DNA of 64,000 nucleotides from Haliscomenobacter sp. (GTDB taxonomy: Bacteria > Bacteroidota > Bacteroidia > Chitinophagales > Saprospiraceae). How positions within the stretch are numbered: position 1 is the first letter of the stretch; the number at the start of each line of letters is the position of its first letter. Position numbers and translations under genes: made by a program. Positions 54,351-63,235 of this stretch are shown piece by piece. The notes below the pieces were generated by a model. The model saw only the letters and a program-made list of their open reading frames with translations, did no database searches and had not been told where the DNA came from. The stretch is taken from contig JADJPL010000022.1 of assembly GCA_016713275.1 (NCBI GenBank), positions 1 to 64,000 on the forward strand, written 5' to 3'.

Positions 54351-55298
54351 TTACACCAGTACCTCCAACCGGCCCGGAAGGGTTTCTATCTCCACGCGAA
54401 AGACATCGGAAAAAGGAATTTCCCCATCCATTTCGACGATTAGGGGACGAGGAGAAGCAATCGAAATCCGGGCGCCTCGAAACCACTGGAGCAATGGATC
54501 GTTGAGGTGGCTTCCTTTCATCATCAGCGGAATTTTTTGAAGGATGGTCCACTGGTTTATTTTTTTTGCGATCATCATATCCAGCACCCCGTCCTGGACA
54601 TCGGCCTGGGGGCAGACCCAAAAAGCGCGGCCGAAGCACCGGCCATTCATGACAGCGACCATGCTGGATTGAAGCGTATGAGTTTCCTGGCCATCCACCT
54701 GTACGGTTAAATCCAGGAGGGGGTATTTCCAAAGCGTTTTCAGGACTGCAGCGAGGTAGCCCAGGAACCCGGTGAGAAACCGGGGAATAGTTGAAAAATT
54801 GAACGCAGCATGGGCGCTGAATCCAAGGTTAACCCCATTGACAAAATACCGATGCCCCGCATCCGAGCCATCCTGATGGAAAGCCCGCAGGCTGCCCACG
54901 TCTACCCGATGCCGCTTCCCGGAGGCGATCCTGGCCACTGCTACTGCCCAGGAATACCCTTGCTGGCCAATTTCAGGCAACGGCGGGAGCATTTTGATAA
55001 AATCATCGCCATTGCCCACCGGGATGATCCCCATCGGAAACGAGGAACCTCCTCCTGAAACCTGAAGCAACCCATTGGCCACTTCGTGGATCGTTCCGTC
55101 TCCTCCTACCGCTACCACAGCCTGGAAACCACGCCCTTCGGCTTCCATGGCCAGGTCTTTGGCGTGCAAAGGCGCGTTCGTTGTCTTTATTTCTACCTGC
55201 ATGCCGTGGGCCAGCAAGCTTTGGTAGATCTGAGGCCATACCGCTTGGGCCTTGCCTCTGCCCGCTTGCGGATTGTAAATCACAAATAATCGGTTCAT
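54351..55298 (-). CDS. Diacylglycerol kinase-family lipid kinase (YegS/DagK type)
   Basis: 315 residues from the ATG at 55298 (MNRLFVIYNPQAGRGKA); 15 upstream codons to 55343 are unlikely. The catalytic domain has VVAVGGDGTIHEVANGL (GGDGT, residues ~63-79) and MGIIPVGNGDDFIKML (P-x-G-T-x-N-D in relatives; here G-N-G-D-D). The C-terminal beta sandwich carries VMNGRCFGRAFWVCPQA and QDGVLDMMI. It phosphorylates a diacylglycerol-like lipid or sphingosine-type base at the membrane. Divergent from lolD. Confidence 0.87.
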   Translation of the reverse strand: MNRLFVIYNPQAGRGKAQAVWPQIYQSLLAHGMQVEIKTTNAPLHAKDLAMEAEGRGFQAVVAVGGDGTIHEVANGLLQVSGGGSSFPMGIIPVGNGDDFIKMLPPLPEIGQQGYSWAVAVARIASGKRHRVDVGSLRAFHQDGSDAGHRYFVNGVNLGFSAHAAFNFSTIPRFLTGFLGYLAAVLKTLWKYPLLDLTVQVDGQETHTLQSSMVAVMNGRCFGRAFWVCPQADVQDGVLDMMIAKKINQWTILQKIPLMMKGSHLNDPLLQWFRGARISIASPRPLIVEMDGEIPFSDVFRVEIETLPGRLEVLV

Positions 55299-55525
55299 TT
55301 CCTCCAAGGGTTTTTGGTGTCCAAAAGAAAACCGGCAATTCACCGCAAAAAGATATCCAAATAAAAATTGGCAACGCCTATTCAGATGGCAATAAACGAC
55401 GTTTCAACAATTTTTATTAAAATTTTTATACCTGTTACTAAAAAATGTCCTACCTTTCGAGCGAAGATCAACATAAATCCAAGCTTTTTTAGATCCTTCA
55501 TAATAACAGTCGGGTGATTTCTTAC

Positions 55526-55560
55526 AAGAGCGAAGCAATTATGCCTTCGCTCTTTTTCTT
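55526..55560 (+). terminator. Rho-independent terminator upstream of lolD
   Basis: Perfect 10-bp stem AAGAGCGAAG/CTTCGCTCTT (55526-55535, 55545-55554) and a T-rich tail, in the divergent gap between the lipid kinase and lolD with no gene before it on this strand. It may end a small RNA or leader starting in the AT-rich stretch near 55390-55460, or attenuate lolD. The remaining gap (55299-55639) holds no open frame of note. Confidence 0.65.
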
Positions 55561-55639
55561 TCTACGCTTTCCAAGAGAATTTGGGACCCAGATTTTGGCG
55601 GGGCCGGGAAGGGTTGTATTTTCGCCCAAAACCCAAACA

Positions 55640-56308
55640 GTGATTCAGGCAAGCGGAATTCAAAAATCCTACGGAAAATTACACGTGCTTAAAGGTGTCG
55701 ATATTGAAATCGGACGCGCGGAGATTGTCGCCATCATCGGGAAATCGGGGGCAGGCAAAAGCACCCTGCTGCATATCCTGGGCACGCTCGACCAGGCGGA
55801 CAAAGGCGAGATCCGCATCGATGGGGAAGCTGTCGCCCAGTTAAACGCGGCGCGGCTGGCCGCTTTCCGAAACAAACATATTGGGTTTATCTTTCAATTC
55901 CACCACCTGCTGCCCGAGTTTACCGCGCTGGAAAATGTATGCATTCCAGCCTTTATCGGAGGCCAAACCGAGGCAAGCGCCGAACCCCGGGCCAAAGAGT
56001 TGCTCGACTACCTCGGGCTGGGAGGCCGCATCCACCACAAACCCGGGCAGCTTTCCGGCGGCGAGCAACAGCGTGTTGCGGTAGCCCGGGCATTGGTCAA
56101 CCAACCTTCTGTGGTGTTTGCAGACGAGCCCTCCGGAAACCTGGACTCCGTCTCTTCCCAGGAACTACATCAGCTCCTGTTTAGCCTTCGAAAAGATTTC
56201 GGGCAAACGTTCGTCATCGTCACCCATAACGCCGAGTTAGCCCGCATGAGCGACCGGCGGCTTGAAATGAAAGACGGAAAGCTGCTTTCCGAACCTCCAG
56301 CCCTCTAA
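55640..56308 (+). CDS. lolD: ABC transporter ATP-binding protein LolD-like
   Basis: 222 residues. The GTG at 55640 is chosen because it yields the family start VIQASGIQKSYGKLHVLKGV; an upstream ATG at 55541 lies inside the terminator hairpin. Walker A IIGKSGAGKSTLLHILGTLD, Q-loop IGFIFQFHHLLPEF, signature LSGGEQQRVAVARAL, Walker B VVFADEPSGNLD and switch His VTHNAELA are intact. LolD powers release of outer-membrane lipoproteins with LolC/E, whose genes are not in the window; a MacB-type relative cannot be excluded. Confidence 0.85.
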   Translation: MIQASGIQKSYGKLHVLKGVDIEIGRAEIVAIIGKSGAGKSTLLHILGTLDQADKGEIRIDGEAVAQLNAARLAAFRNKHIGFIFQFHHLLPEFTALENVCIPAFIGGQTEASAEPRAKELLDYLGLGGRIHHKPGQLSGGEQQRVAVARALVNQPSVVFADEPSGNLDSVSSQELHQLLFSLRKDFGQTFVIVTHNAELARMSDRRLEMKDGKLLSEPPAL

Positions 56309-56321
56309 CCCGCTTATTCGC

Positions 56322-56455
56322 AACCAGACGTTGGACGTTAGCCTTCCAGACCCAAGCAAAAATGTACCTGCCTCCGGACACCCCGTACGGGCCATTTACT
56401 GCTCCGCTCTGCCCAAAGCCCATTTCGAACGTCCAACAACCAACGGCTAATGTCT
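56322..56455. repeat. Inverted pair of short heptamer arrays
   Basis: Left 56326-56352: AGACGTT, GGACGTT, AGCCTTCC. Right 56428-56455, read on the minus strand: AGACATT, AGCCGTT, GGTTGTT, GGACGTT. The two face each other across ~75 bp with no open frame. Confidence 0.65.
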
Positions 56456-56578
56456 ACTATTAAAATGTTAAAATTTTATAAATTGGGCAACGAAAAGCAA
56501 TGTCCGCCCCTTGCTGTGTAGTTATTGGTTCAGTATAGTCTGATTCTCAACCAACTTTTGAAAACAATACACCTGAAT

Positions 56579-59098
56579 ATGCTTTCCAGAAGTATCCTTT
56601 TCCTGCTTTTTTTGTTCCTGGGATCGGCTGCCATCCAGGGCCAGCAAACGTCCGTCTATACGGATGCCCAAAAAGCGTTCAAGCAAGGCCTGCAGTTTTA
56701 CGAAAACGGCCTGCTCGCCAAAGCCAAGCGGGAGTTTCAAAAAACCACCGACCTGCTGCTGCCGGTCAATGAGGCGGAAGCCGGCATGCTGCGCACCCAG
56801 GCGCAATTGTACCAGGCCAAATGCGCTGTTCAACTTGAATTGAAAGACGGGGAAGCTACGACCCTGAATTTTATCCGCTCTTTACGCCCTGATCCGGAGT
56901 ACCAGCAGGCGCTGGTCGATATGGGAGACTTCTACTTTAACAACCGGCGCTATGAGGAAGCCCTGGATTACTATGCGGAAATTCCCGCTTCGGGCCTTCC
57001 CCGAGATCAAATGGCTCAGGTTCGTTTCCGGCAAGGGTATGCCCATTTCGCAAAAAAAGAGTATACTGCTGCTAAATCGTATCTCAAGGACATCAGCGCC
57101 GACGCCGAGTCGGAGTACCATGCCCCTTCCAATTACTATCTGGGACTATGCTATTTTTACGAAGGCGACTACAACCAAGCCTACCGGGCGTTCAGCGTCG
57201 TCGAAAAAGTACCAGAGTACAAAAATGAATTACCCTATATTCAGGCCCAGATTCTTTTTGCCCAACGAAAGTTTGACGAAGTGATCGCCAAGGCCGGCCC
57301 GCTCACAAACGATCCGCGCGCCAGCAACCTGAAGGAAATCCGCCAGATCGTCGGCCAGGCGTATTTTGAAAAAGGGGATTACAAAAACGCCCTGCCCCAC
57401 CTCGAGTATTACGCCTCCCGATCCAGCAAGCTCCGGGAAGAGGAGCTCTACCAGGTAGGATTTGCCCAATACCAGGAAAAGAAATACCAGGAAGCCATCC
57501 GCAACCTCAAACCGCTTTCCACCGCCAACTCCCCCATTGGCCAGAACGCCATGTTCTATCTGGCGAACTGCTACCTCCAGCTTGGCGACAAGAACAACGC
57601 CCTCGCTGCCCTCGGAACGGCCAAGCGGCTTACCTACGATCCCGTTCTGCAGGAGGACGCCCTCTTCAACCACGCCAAACTGGCCTACGAGCTCAACCTG
57701 CCCCGCGAAGCAGCCAACGACCTCCAGGAGATCCAGCCCAACTCCCGCTATTATGGCCAGGCGCAGCAGTTGCTCAGCGAAGTGCTGCTTGGTTACCGCG
57801 ACTACCAGCAAGCACTTACCATCATAGAGGAGATGATGAAAACCAACCGCACCCCGCAGCTTGCCCTCACCTACCAGAAAGTAGCGCTGAACCGCGGAAT
57901 TCAGTTGCTGCAAAACAACGACCCGGCAGGCGCAAGGCCCTTCTTCCAAAAAGCCGTGGACAACCCGGCTGATCCGAAATTGCAGGCTGTCGGCCTCTTT
58001 TGGCTGGGCGACGTTGCCAACCGCCTGGAGCAATATCAGGAAAGCATGCAGTATATCGACCGGTTCCTGACGGCCTCCAGAAGCCTGAGCGAACTGCCCG
58101 ACGAAGCAAATACCATTACCGCCAGCTACCTCCAGGGATACAACCACCTGAAAACCAATAGCTACGACCGAGCTCGTTCCTTCTTTCAGGCAACGGTGGA
58201 CGGAATCGCGCGCAACCGGCGTTTTATCACCAACACGCAAATCACCAACGAATTGCTGGGGGACGCTACCATGCGGCTCGGAGACGCCTACTTCCGCATC
58301 AACCAGTATAACAGCGCTGCCCAATATTACGACGAGGTGATTTCCAAACGCTATGCAGGCTATGATTACGCCATTTTCCAAAAAGCGATTATCGAAGGGC
58401 TGCGCGGCCGGAAAACCGAGGAGATCATCGCTTTGGAGCGTCTGGAGAAGGAATTTCCCAACTCCGAGTATACCGACGACGCCCTGCTCCGCCTGGGTAT
58501 GACTTACCAGGAAATCGGCAAACTCAGCCAGGCGATTGACCCGCTGCGGACGCTGACCACCAAATACCGCAATAAATCGCCCCTCGTTAACCAAGCTCTG
58601 CTGCAGCTTGGCCTTATCGCCTACAACATGGGCAACTACGAAGGCGCCATTAATTATTACAAACAGGTATTCACCAATACCCCCGAACCGGCAGAAGCCA
58701 GTCAGGCGCTCGCGGCGCTGGAAGAAATTTATATCAAAGACCTCGGCCGCCTCGGCGATTACACCGCCTTCCTGGAAACCGTCCCGGGCTACAAGGTCGA
58801 CAATTACGTCCGGGATTCGATTACGTACAAAACGGCGCAGATCCAGTTCGAGAACGCGGATTACCAGCGCGCTGCCGAATCCTTCAGCAGCTATATCCGC
58901 AGTTTCCCCAAAGGACTGAATATCATCCCGGCCTATTACAACCGAGGCGAGTGCTACAGCGTACTGCGCCAGTATACCCAGGCATTAAAAGACTACGAAG
59001 CCGTCATCCAGCAGGGCGCCAGCCGGTTCTTTGTGAAAGCGCTTGAAAAAGCGGCTATCATCGCCTACAACCACGAACTGGACTTCGAAAAATCCTGA
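56579..59098 (+). CDS. Giant exported tetratricopeptide-repeat protein, main part (frame-broken)
   Basis: 839 residues from the ATG at 56579, which opens a signal peptide (MLSRSILFLLFLFLGSAAIQ); the longer frame to 56525 has no such logic. The mature protein is a chain of about twenty TPR or Sel1-like helical hairpins (e.g. YTDAQKAFKQGLQFYENGLL, LGLCYFYEGDYNQAYRAF, LLQLGLIAYNMGNYEGAI). It likely acts as a periplasmic scaffold. The frame is lost near 59090 (DFEKS then LKFYTELEKN in the next frame). Confidence 0.85.
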   Translation: MLSRSILFLLFLFLGSAAIQGQQTSVYTDAQKAFKQGLQFYENGLLAKAKREFQKTTDLLLPVNEAEAGMLRTQAQLYQAKCAVQLELKDGEATTLNFIRSLRPDPEYQQALVDMGDFYFNNRRYEEALDYYAEIPASGLPRDQMAQVRFRQGYAHFAKKEYTAAKSYLKDISADAESEYHAPSNYYLGLCYFYEGDYNQAYRAFSVVEKVPEYKNELPYIQAQILFAQRKFDEVIAKAGPLTNDPRASNLKEIRQIVGQAYFEKGDYKNALPHLEYYASRSSKLREEELYQVGFAQYQEKKYQEAIRNLKPLSTANSPIGQNAMFYLANCYLQLGDKNNALAALGTAKRLTYDPVLQEDALFNHAKLAYELNLPREAANDLQEIQPNSRYYGQAQQLLSEVLLGYRDYQQALTIIEEMMKTNRTPQLALTYQKVALNRGIQLLQNNDPAGARPFFQKAVDNPADPKLQAVGLFWLGDVANRLEQYQESMQYIDRFLTASRSLSELPDEANTITASYLQGYNHLKTNSYDRARSFFQATVDGIARNRRFITNTQITNELLGDATMRLGDAYFRINQYNSAAQYYDEVISKRYAGYDYAIFQKAIIEGLRGRKTEEIIALERLEKEFPNSEYTDDALLRLGMTYQEIGKLSQAIDPLRTLTTKYRNKSPLVNQALLQLGLIAYNMGNYEGAINYYKQVFTNTPEPAEASQALAALEEIYIKDLGRLGDYTAFLETVPGYKVDNYVRDSITYKTAQIQFENADYQRAAESFSSYIRSFPKGLNIIPAYYNRGECYSVLRQYTQALKDYEAVIQQGASRFFVKALEKAAIIAYNHELDFEKS

Positions 59099-59139
59099 AG
59101 TTTTACACCGAACTGGAAAAAAATGCCACTTCCGAAGAT

Positions 59140-59739
59140 ATGCTCTTCGAAGCGCAGCTAGGCGCTTTGCGGAGCGCTTACCGTACGAAGAATAGCGCTT
59201 CCGTTTATAGCTATGCTGCCAAAGTCAACAACAACCCAAGGGCCAACAACGCCCAAATCGCCACCGCCAATTTTTACCTGGGCAAACTGGCCTTTGACAA
59301 CCAGGATTTCAACAACGCCCTCAGTGGGTTTCAGAAGGTGGTTCAACTCTCCGACAACGAGCAGACCGCCGAGGCGCGCTACCTCATCGCCTATATCTAC
59401 TACCAGCGCCGGGATTTGAATAAAGCCCAGGAGCTCTGCCTCAAAGCCAACCAGGAAAGCTCGGCTTACCCCTATTGGGTCGCCAACAGCGTATTGCTGC
59501 TCGCCGACGTCATGGCCGAAAAAGGAGACCTCTACAACGCCCGGGCCGTTCTGGAAGCGCTGCTCGAAAACTATAACGAGGACCAGGAGCTGGTCACTAA
59601 AGCCAAGACGCGGCTTGGACAAATCAACCGGCAGATCGAGCAAAGCAGCATCCTGAACAAGAGCGGCGGATCGGAAAACCGGGGATTAAGCCCATGTTCA
59701 AACCCAAATCCTTTAATAACGATAATTCATTATATATGA
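59140..59739 (+). CDS. TPR protein, C-terminal part
   Basis: Continues the TPR protein from about 59090 (reading KFYTELEKNATSEDMLFEAQ) with four more repeats, e.g. FYLGKLAFDNQDFNNALSGF and ARYLIAYIYYQRRDLNKAQE, and ends in a short polar tail at 59739. Its stop overlaps the start codon of the next gene (59736) by 4 nt, so the two are translationally coupled. Whole protein: about 1,050 residues. Confidence 0.82.
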   Translation: MLFEAQLGALRSAYRTKNSASVYSYAAKVNNNPRANNAQIATANFYLGKLAFDNQDFNNALSGFQKVVQLSDNEQTAEARYLIAYIYYQRRDLNKAQELCLKANQESSAYPYWVANSVLLLADVMAEKGDLYNARAVLEALLENYNEDQELVTKAKTRLGQINRQIEQSSILNKSGGSENRGLSPCSNPNPLITIIHYI

Positions 59740-61109
59740 AACGCTTAGCGATTATTCTAACCCTCTTTTCCGCAGCGATACTGCCCCTTGGAAGCCTGTT
59801 CGCCCAGGGAGGCCTTCAAACCGGCGAAGTCGATATCATCAAGCAATTCAATGCCCGGCTGGCGGATGCCGACCGTTTCCTGTTCGCGCCCCAGCTTCCT
59901 CCGCTGGATACGTTTACCAAAAAACAAACCTATGCGATCACGAACCGGCCGCTGAATGTCCAGTACCTGCCTCCCAGAATCCTTCCCAAAACGCTCCAAA
60001 ACGAGCCCAAAGACCCTATCTATAACGGGTATGCCCGGCTTGGCGCGGGGTTTCCGAAAGCCATCCTCGTGGAAGGAGCTTACGACCTCGTCAATAAAGA
60101 AGGCCTGGATGTAGGGTTTGATCTCCGGCATCTGTCCATGAACAACGAAGGCAAAGTGGAAAACCAGCGGTTTGCCGACAACGACTTTGGGCTCCACGCC
60201 GGGTTTCACTCTGACCAGGGGTTCAGTGTTGCCGGCAACCTGAACTACAGCCGGGATTTCCTCCATTTCTATGGCTATACCGATCTGGATGACGATTTTG
60301 CTTCGGAATTAACCTACGACGCAGAAGACGTGAAACAACGCTTCTCCTTGCTGAGCGGCAACGTCAAGCTTTACAACAATCAGCGAACTGCCGGTGGAAT
60401 TGACTACTCGGCCAGCCTGGATTTTTATACCATGGAGGACCTCTACGCCTCCCGGGAAGGCGGTATCGATCTGGTATTGAAAGGAACCAAATGGTTTGAA
60501 GACCGCCACCCCCTCACGATTCAACTGCAAACGGACTTCAGCGGATACCGCGACAGCTCGAAACAGTCCCTGAATAACTTCTTCCTCACGCCCTCCTATT
60601 CTTATCACGGAGACCGGTTCCGCGTTAAGCTCGGACTGAACCTCGCCAATTTCGACGACGAGTTCACCTTCTACCCTATCCTGGAAGCATCCCTCAATGT
60701 GGTCGACAACCTCGTCACGGCTTTTGCCGGCACGGAAGGCGGCCTGCAGAAAAACAATTTTCGCGCCCTGACGGAGTATAACCCCTACCTGACTTCCCGG
60801 CCAAAGCTGAAAAACACCTTCTACAGCCATTACTACGGCGGGATCAAGGGAGAATACCGGGGCGTGCAGTACCGCGCGCAAGTGGGCTATAAGGATGTAA
60901 AGAACCTGGCCCTCTTCCTGACCAACGGAGATTCGATCCCCCGATTCAACGTGCTGTATGATACCGGGGGGATTTTTTCCATCACCGCCGAACTGCGCAC
61001 TCAACTGATCGAAGGCCTCGAACTGAACGGCCGGTTCACCCAAATTTTCTTCTCCCTCGACCGGGAAGAAAAACCTTGGCACCCTGCCCAGTTTAGGCCT
61101 CAAACGTAG
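59736..61109 (+). CDS. TonB-receptor-like outer-membrane barrel, main part (frame-broken)
   Basis: About 450 residues from the ATG at 59736, with a signal peptide (MKRLAIILTLFSAAILPLGS...FAQ). There is no plug domain with a TonB box; the protein starts with a short periplasmic segment and then barrel strands (YARLGAGFPKAILVEGAYDL, GGIKGEYRGVQYRAQVGYKD). It fits the small TonB-dependent-receptor-like barrels that are paired with large TPR proteins in Bacteroidota. The frame breaks near 61098. Confidence 0.75.
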   Translation: MKRLAIILTLFSAAILPLGSLFAQGGLQTGEVDIIKQFNARLADADRFLFAPQLPPLDTFTKKQTYAITNRPLNVQYLPPRILPKTLQNEPKDPIYNGYARLGAGFPKAILVEGAYDLVNKEGLDVGFDLRHLSMNNEGKVENQRFADNDFGLHAGFHSDQGFSVAGNLNYSRDFLHFYGYTDLDDDFASELTYDAEDVKQRFSLLSGNVKLYNNQRTAGGIDYSASLDFYTMEDLYASREGGIDLVLKGTKWFEDRHPLTIQLQTDFSGYRDSSKQSLNNFFLTPSYSYHGDRFRVKLGLNLANFDDEFTFYPILEASLNVVDNLVTAFAGTEGGLQKNNFRALTEYNPYLTSRPKLKNTFYSHYYGGIKGEYRGVQYRAQVGYKDVKNLALFLTNGDSIPRFNVLYDTGGIFSITAELRTQLIEGLELNGRFTQIFFSLDREEKPWHPAQFRPQT

Positions 61110-61375
61110 GCGCAGCCTATTCGGGAATCATCGACAACCTGACCTTCAAAAGCGAGCTTTTTTTCCAGAATGGCGTTCCGACCCTCGCTTTCGACGGGCA
61201 ACCCAAAAACCTCAATACCCTCCTCGACCTGAACCTGGGAGTGGATTATCAGTTTTCCGATAATATCGGCGCGTTTGTACAAGTGAATAACGTCCTCAAC
61301 AACCGCTACCAACGCTGGCAGCACTACCCAATGATCGGCCTGAACGCCATCGCCGGGCTTACCGCCCGTTTTTAG
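61097..61375 (+). CDS. TonB-receptor-like barrel, C-terminal strands
   Basis: Restored frame from about 61106: VGAAYSGIIDNLTFKSELFF, then LDLNLGVDYQFSDNIGAFVQ, VNNVLNNRYQRWQHYPMIGL and the terminal strand NAIAGLTARF ending in Phe, the usual outer-membrane sorting end. The block with N-N-x-L-N-x-x-Y and W-x-x-Y-P is characteristic of TonB-dependent receptor C-termini. Confidence 0.75.
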   Translation, partial: ASNVGAAYSGIIDNLTFKSELFFQNGVPTLAFDGQPKNLNTLLDLNLGVDYQFSDNIGAFVQVNNVLNNRYQRWQHYPMIGLNAIAGLTARF

Positions 61376-61413
61376 AAAACAAAAAACATTCTCTGCCACC
61401 GGCATGAAATTAT

Positions 61414-61615
61414 GGGGCTGTCTGAAAAGACGGTTCTTGCCCAAGACAGCAAAAAAATATTTTCTTTTTTCAATTCTAATAAAAAATTTCAGAGCAATTT
61501 TTTATTAGAATTGAAAAAAGAAAATAAAATTTCATGCCGGAGGCAAAGCGTGGTCTTTGAAACAGCCCCTTAAAATTTCATGCCGGAGGCAAAGAGGGGT
61601 CTTTAGGACAGGCCC
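61414..61615. repeat. Palindromic element with IS-like ends and 28-bp internal stem (copy B), plus duplicated right end
   Basis: Left end GGGGCTGTCTGAAAAGAC (61414-61431), right end at 61552-61569 imperfectly complementary. Internal stem 61459-61486 with 61498-61525, 28 bp perfect. The right end, from AAAATTTCATGCCGGAGG onward, is repeated once more at 61571-61615. Related to 53147-53307 but with three compensated base-pair differences in the stem. Confidence 0.85.
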
Positions 61616-61785
61616 AAACAGCAGCAAAGGCCTTGCCTTTTTCTACCCTTTCGGGCGACTGCCCCTCCTTAACCTATTTTTAACATATAGAATGATCACA
61701 AAATCCCTTTTGAGTTGCATAAGTCCAAAGGATGCTTAAATTTTAGTCACAATACTAAATTCATTAAATCACCAAAAATTTGGTC

Positions 61786-62040
61786 ATGAATATCACTTTT
61801 GAAGAGCTAAGGGCAATCAAGCACAAGTTGCCACAGGGGAGTATTCACCGGATTGCCCATGAACTGAACATCTCTGAACAAACCGTTCGCAATTATTTTG
61901 GCGCCCATGATTACGATCATGGCGACGCTGCCGGCACCCATATTGAACCGGGTCCTCAGGGCGGAATTGTCCATTTGGAAGACACCACGATTCTCGATTT
62001 GGCGATGAAGATCCTGGAAGAAGCTTCGATTGAAGAATAA
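61786..62040 (+). CDS. Small HTH DNA-binding protein conserved in Bacteroidota
   Basis: 84 residues from the ATG at 61786 (MNITFEELRAIKHKLPQGSI). A helix-turn-helix is evident in IHRIAHELNISEQTVRNYFG, followed by an acidic/His-rich loop (DYDHGDAAGTHIEPGPQGGIV) and a C-terminal helix. The family occurs widely in Bacteroidota as a single-copy small gene, without a known target. A promoter-like pair, TTTTGA near 61708 and TAAATTTTAG near 61736, lies upstream. Confidence 0.75.
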   Translation: MNITFEELRAIKHKLPQGSIHRIAHELNISEQTVRNYFGAHDYDHGDAAGTHIEPGPQGGIVHLEDTTILDLAMKILEEASIEE

Positions 62041-62143
62041 GCCGCTGGGAGCAGGAGTCATCCCGAATTTGAACGCTGTCTCGTTGGCCTCCCGGCCCTT
62101 AGACACCCTTTGTGGAAAATTTGGGATGACTCTCCCCTGTCGT

Positions 62144-62872
62144 TTACATATTCAAATAAAAGTCCCGGGTTAACTGCACGTACTCTTCGGTCCATTCATT
62201 CGGTCCATCGTGTTGAATGATCAGCTGATCCTTCACGGTAGGCGTGGGGTGGCATTCCAATTGCATCAACAGGCGCTCGACCGGTTTGGTCGCTTTGGGG
62301 CGGACTTCCGTGATGTGGGAAACGTACAGGTGGTAGCTTTGGGCCAGTTCCTGAAACCGCAATCCTTCGATAAAAGGCAATATCACGCAAAACTTCCCCC
62401 CCGGGTGCAGCATCCGGCGGACGGAAGACAGGAGGTCGCCGTGCGGAAGTTTAACGGTATGGCGTACCTGATTGCGATGCGCCTGATGCGAAAAGGTACC
62501 TCCCGTAAAAAAAGGAGGGTTGCTCACCAGCAAGTCGTATTGATTAACCGCTTCTTTCGCGAATTCCTGCACCGCCTGGTGAAAAACCGACAGGCGGTTT
62601 GCCCAGGGGGTTTGCTCCAGGTTTTCTTTCGCCTGCTCATACGCGTCGGCATCGATCTCCACCGCATGAATGGTTGCCTCCTGGGTGCGTTGCGCCATCA
62701 TAGCGGCAATGACGCCGGTTCCCGTGCCAATATCCAGGATCTGAGAAGCCTGCGATACATCCGCCCAGGCGCCCAAAAGCACCCCATCCGTCCCTATCTT
62801 CATAGGGCAGCGGTCCTGACGGATCTGAAATTGCTTGAAATAAAACGTATGTTGTTCCAATATTGAGTTCAT
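62144..62872 (-). CDS. trmN6: tRNA1(Val) (adenine(37)-N6)-methyltransferase
   Basis: 242 residues. It starts FYFKQFQIRQDRCPMKIGTD with the family's GVLLGAW, followed by SAM motif I ILDIGTGTGVIAAMMAQR, an acidic end-of-strand-2 (AVEIDADAYEQAKEN) and the N6-adenine catalytic motif SNPPFF (N-P-P-F). It methylates A37 of tRNA1(Val) in the family's characterised members (YfiC). It stands alone, convergent with the small HTH gene. Confidence 0.9.
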   Translation of the reverse strand: MNSILEQHTFYFKQFQIRQDRCPMKIGTDGVLLGAWADVSQASQILDIGTGTGVIAAMMAQRTQEATIHAVEIDADAYEQAKENLEQTPWANRLSVFHQAVQEFAKEAVNQYDLLVSNPPFFTGGTFSHQAHRNQVRHTVKLPHGDLLSSVRRMLHPGGKFCVILPFIEGLRFQELAQSYHLYVSHITEVRPKATKPVERLLMQLECHPTPTVKDQLIIQHDGPNEWTEEYVQLTRDFYLNM

Positions 62873-62914
62873 CCTTACGTGTACCGGTTTTAGCGCGGAA
62901 AAATAAGCAACTTA

Positions 62915-62984
62915 AGTTAGACTTTGGACTTTGGAGGTTAGACTTTAGGGTTAGGGAGCAGGAGGGAGCAGGGAGCAGGGAGCA
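62915..62984. repeat. Heptamer repeats, left array upstream of pif1
   Basis: In-phase units AGACTTT, GGACTTT, GGAGGTT, AGACTTT, AGGGTTA, then GGGAGCA four times with one 3-bp slip. It is the inverse of the array at 63236-63286. Confidence 0.8.
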
Positions 62985-63235
62985 GATTTCAGGTTGACGC
63001 GAAATAACAGACTTTAGGTATATTGGGTTCTTTAATTATAACATTAGACTTGTTGCGACGGGTCAGCGTGGTGGTAAATGAGCTATTTTAAACCCGCGAT
63101 GATCCCCTCGCAACAAGGCTATTAAAAAGAAAGGATATGTCGCATGGCCAGCTTCTGTGCATGGGGTCCTTCGCCTTCGTGCATTCCACGGGGCGAAGTA
63201 GCCGCCATCGGTTCAATCCCCACCGAAAGCGCCCA
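62985..63235. other. Insert between inverted heptamer arrays, with a strong hairpin
   Basis: No open frame. CTTGTTGCGA (about 63050-63059) pairs with TCGCAACAAG (63109-63118), extended by GGG/CCC after one mismatch, enclosing ~45 nt. Further GC-rich inverted words (TTCGCC/GGCGAA) lie at 63168-63197. Possibly a small RNA or leader of the helicase gene; no terminator seen. Confidence 0.35.

Noticed and set aside
57230..58594. A 454-residue open frame on the minus strand within the TPR gene
   Set aside because: Shadow of a real TPR gene with clear repeats and signal peptide on the plus strand.
63190..63235. tRNA gene suggested by GGTTCAATCCC
   Set aside because: The flanking bases do not form a T-stem, and no anticodon or acceptor stem can be drawn.
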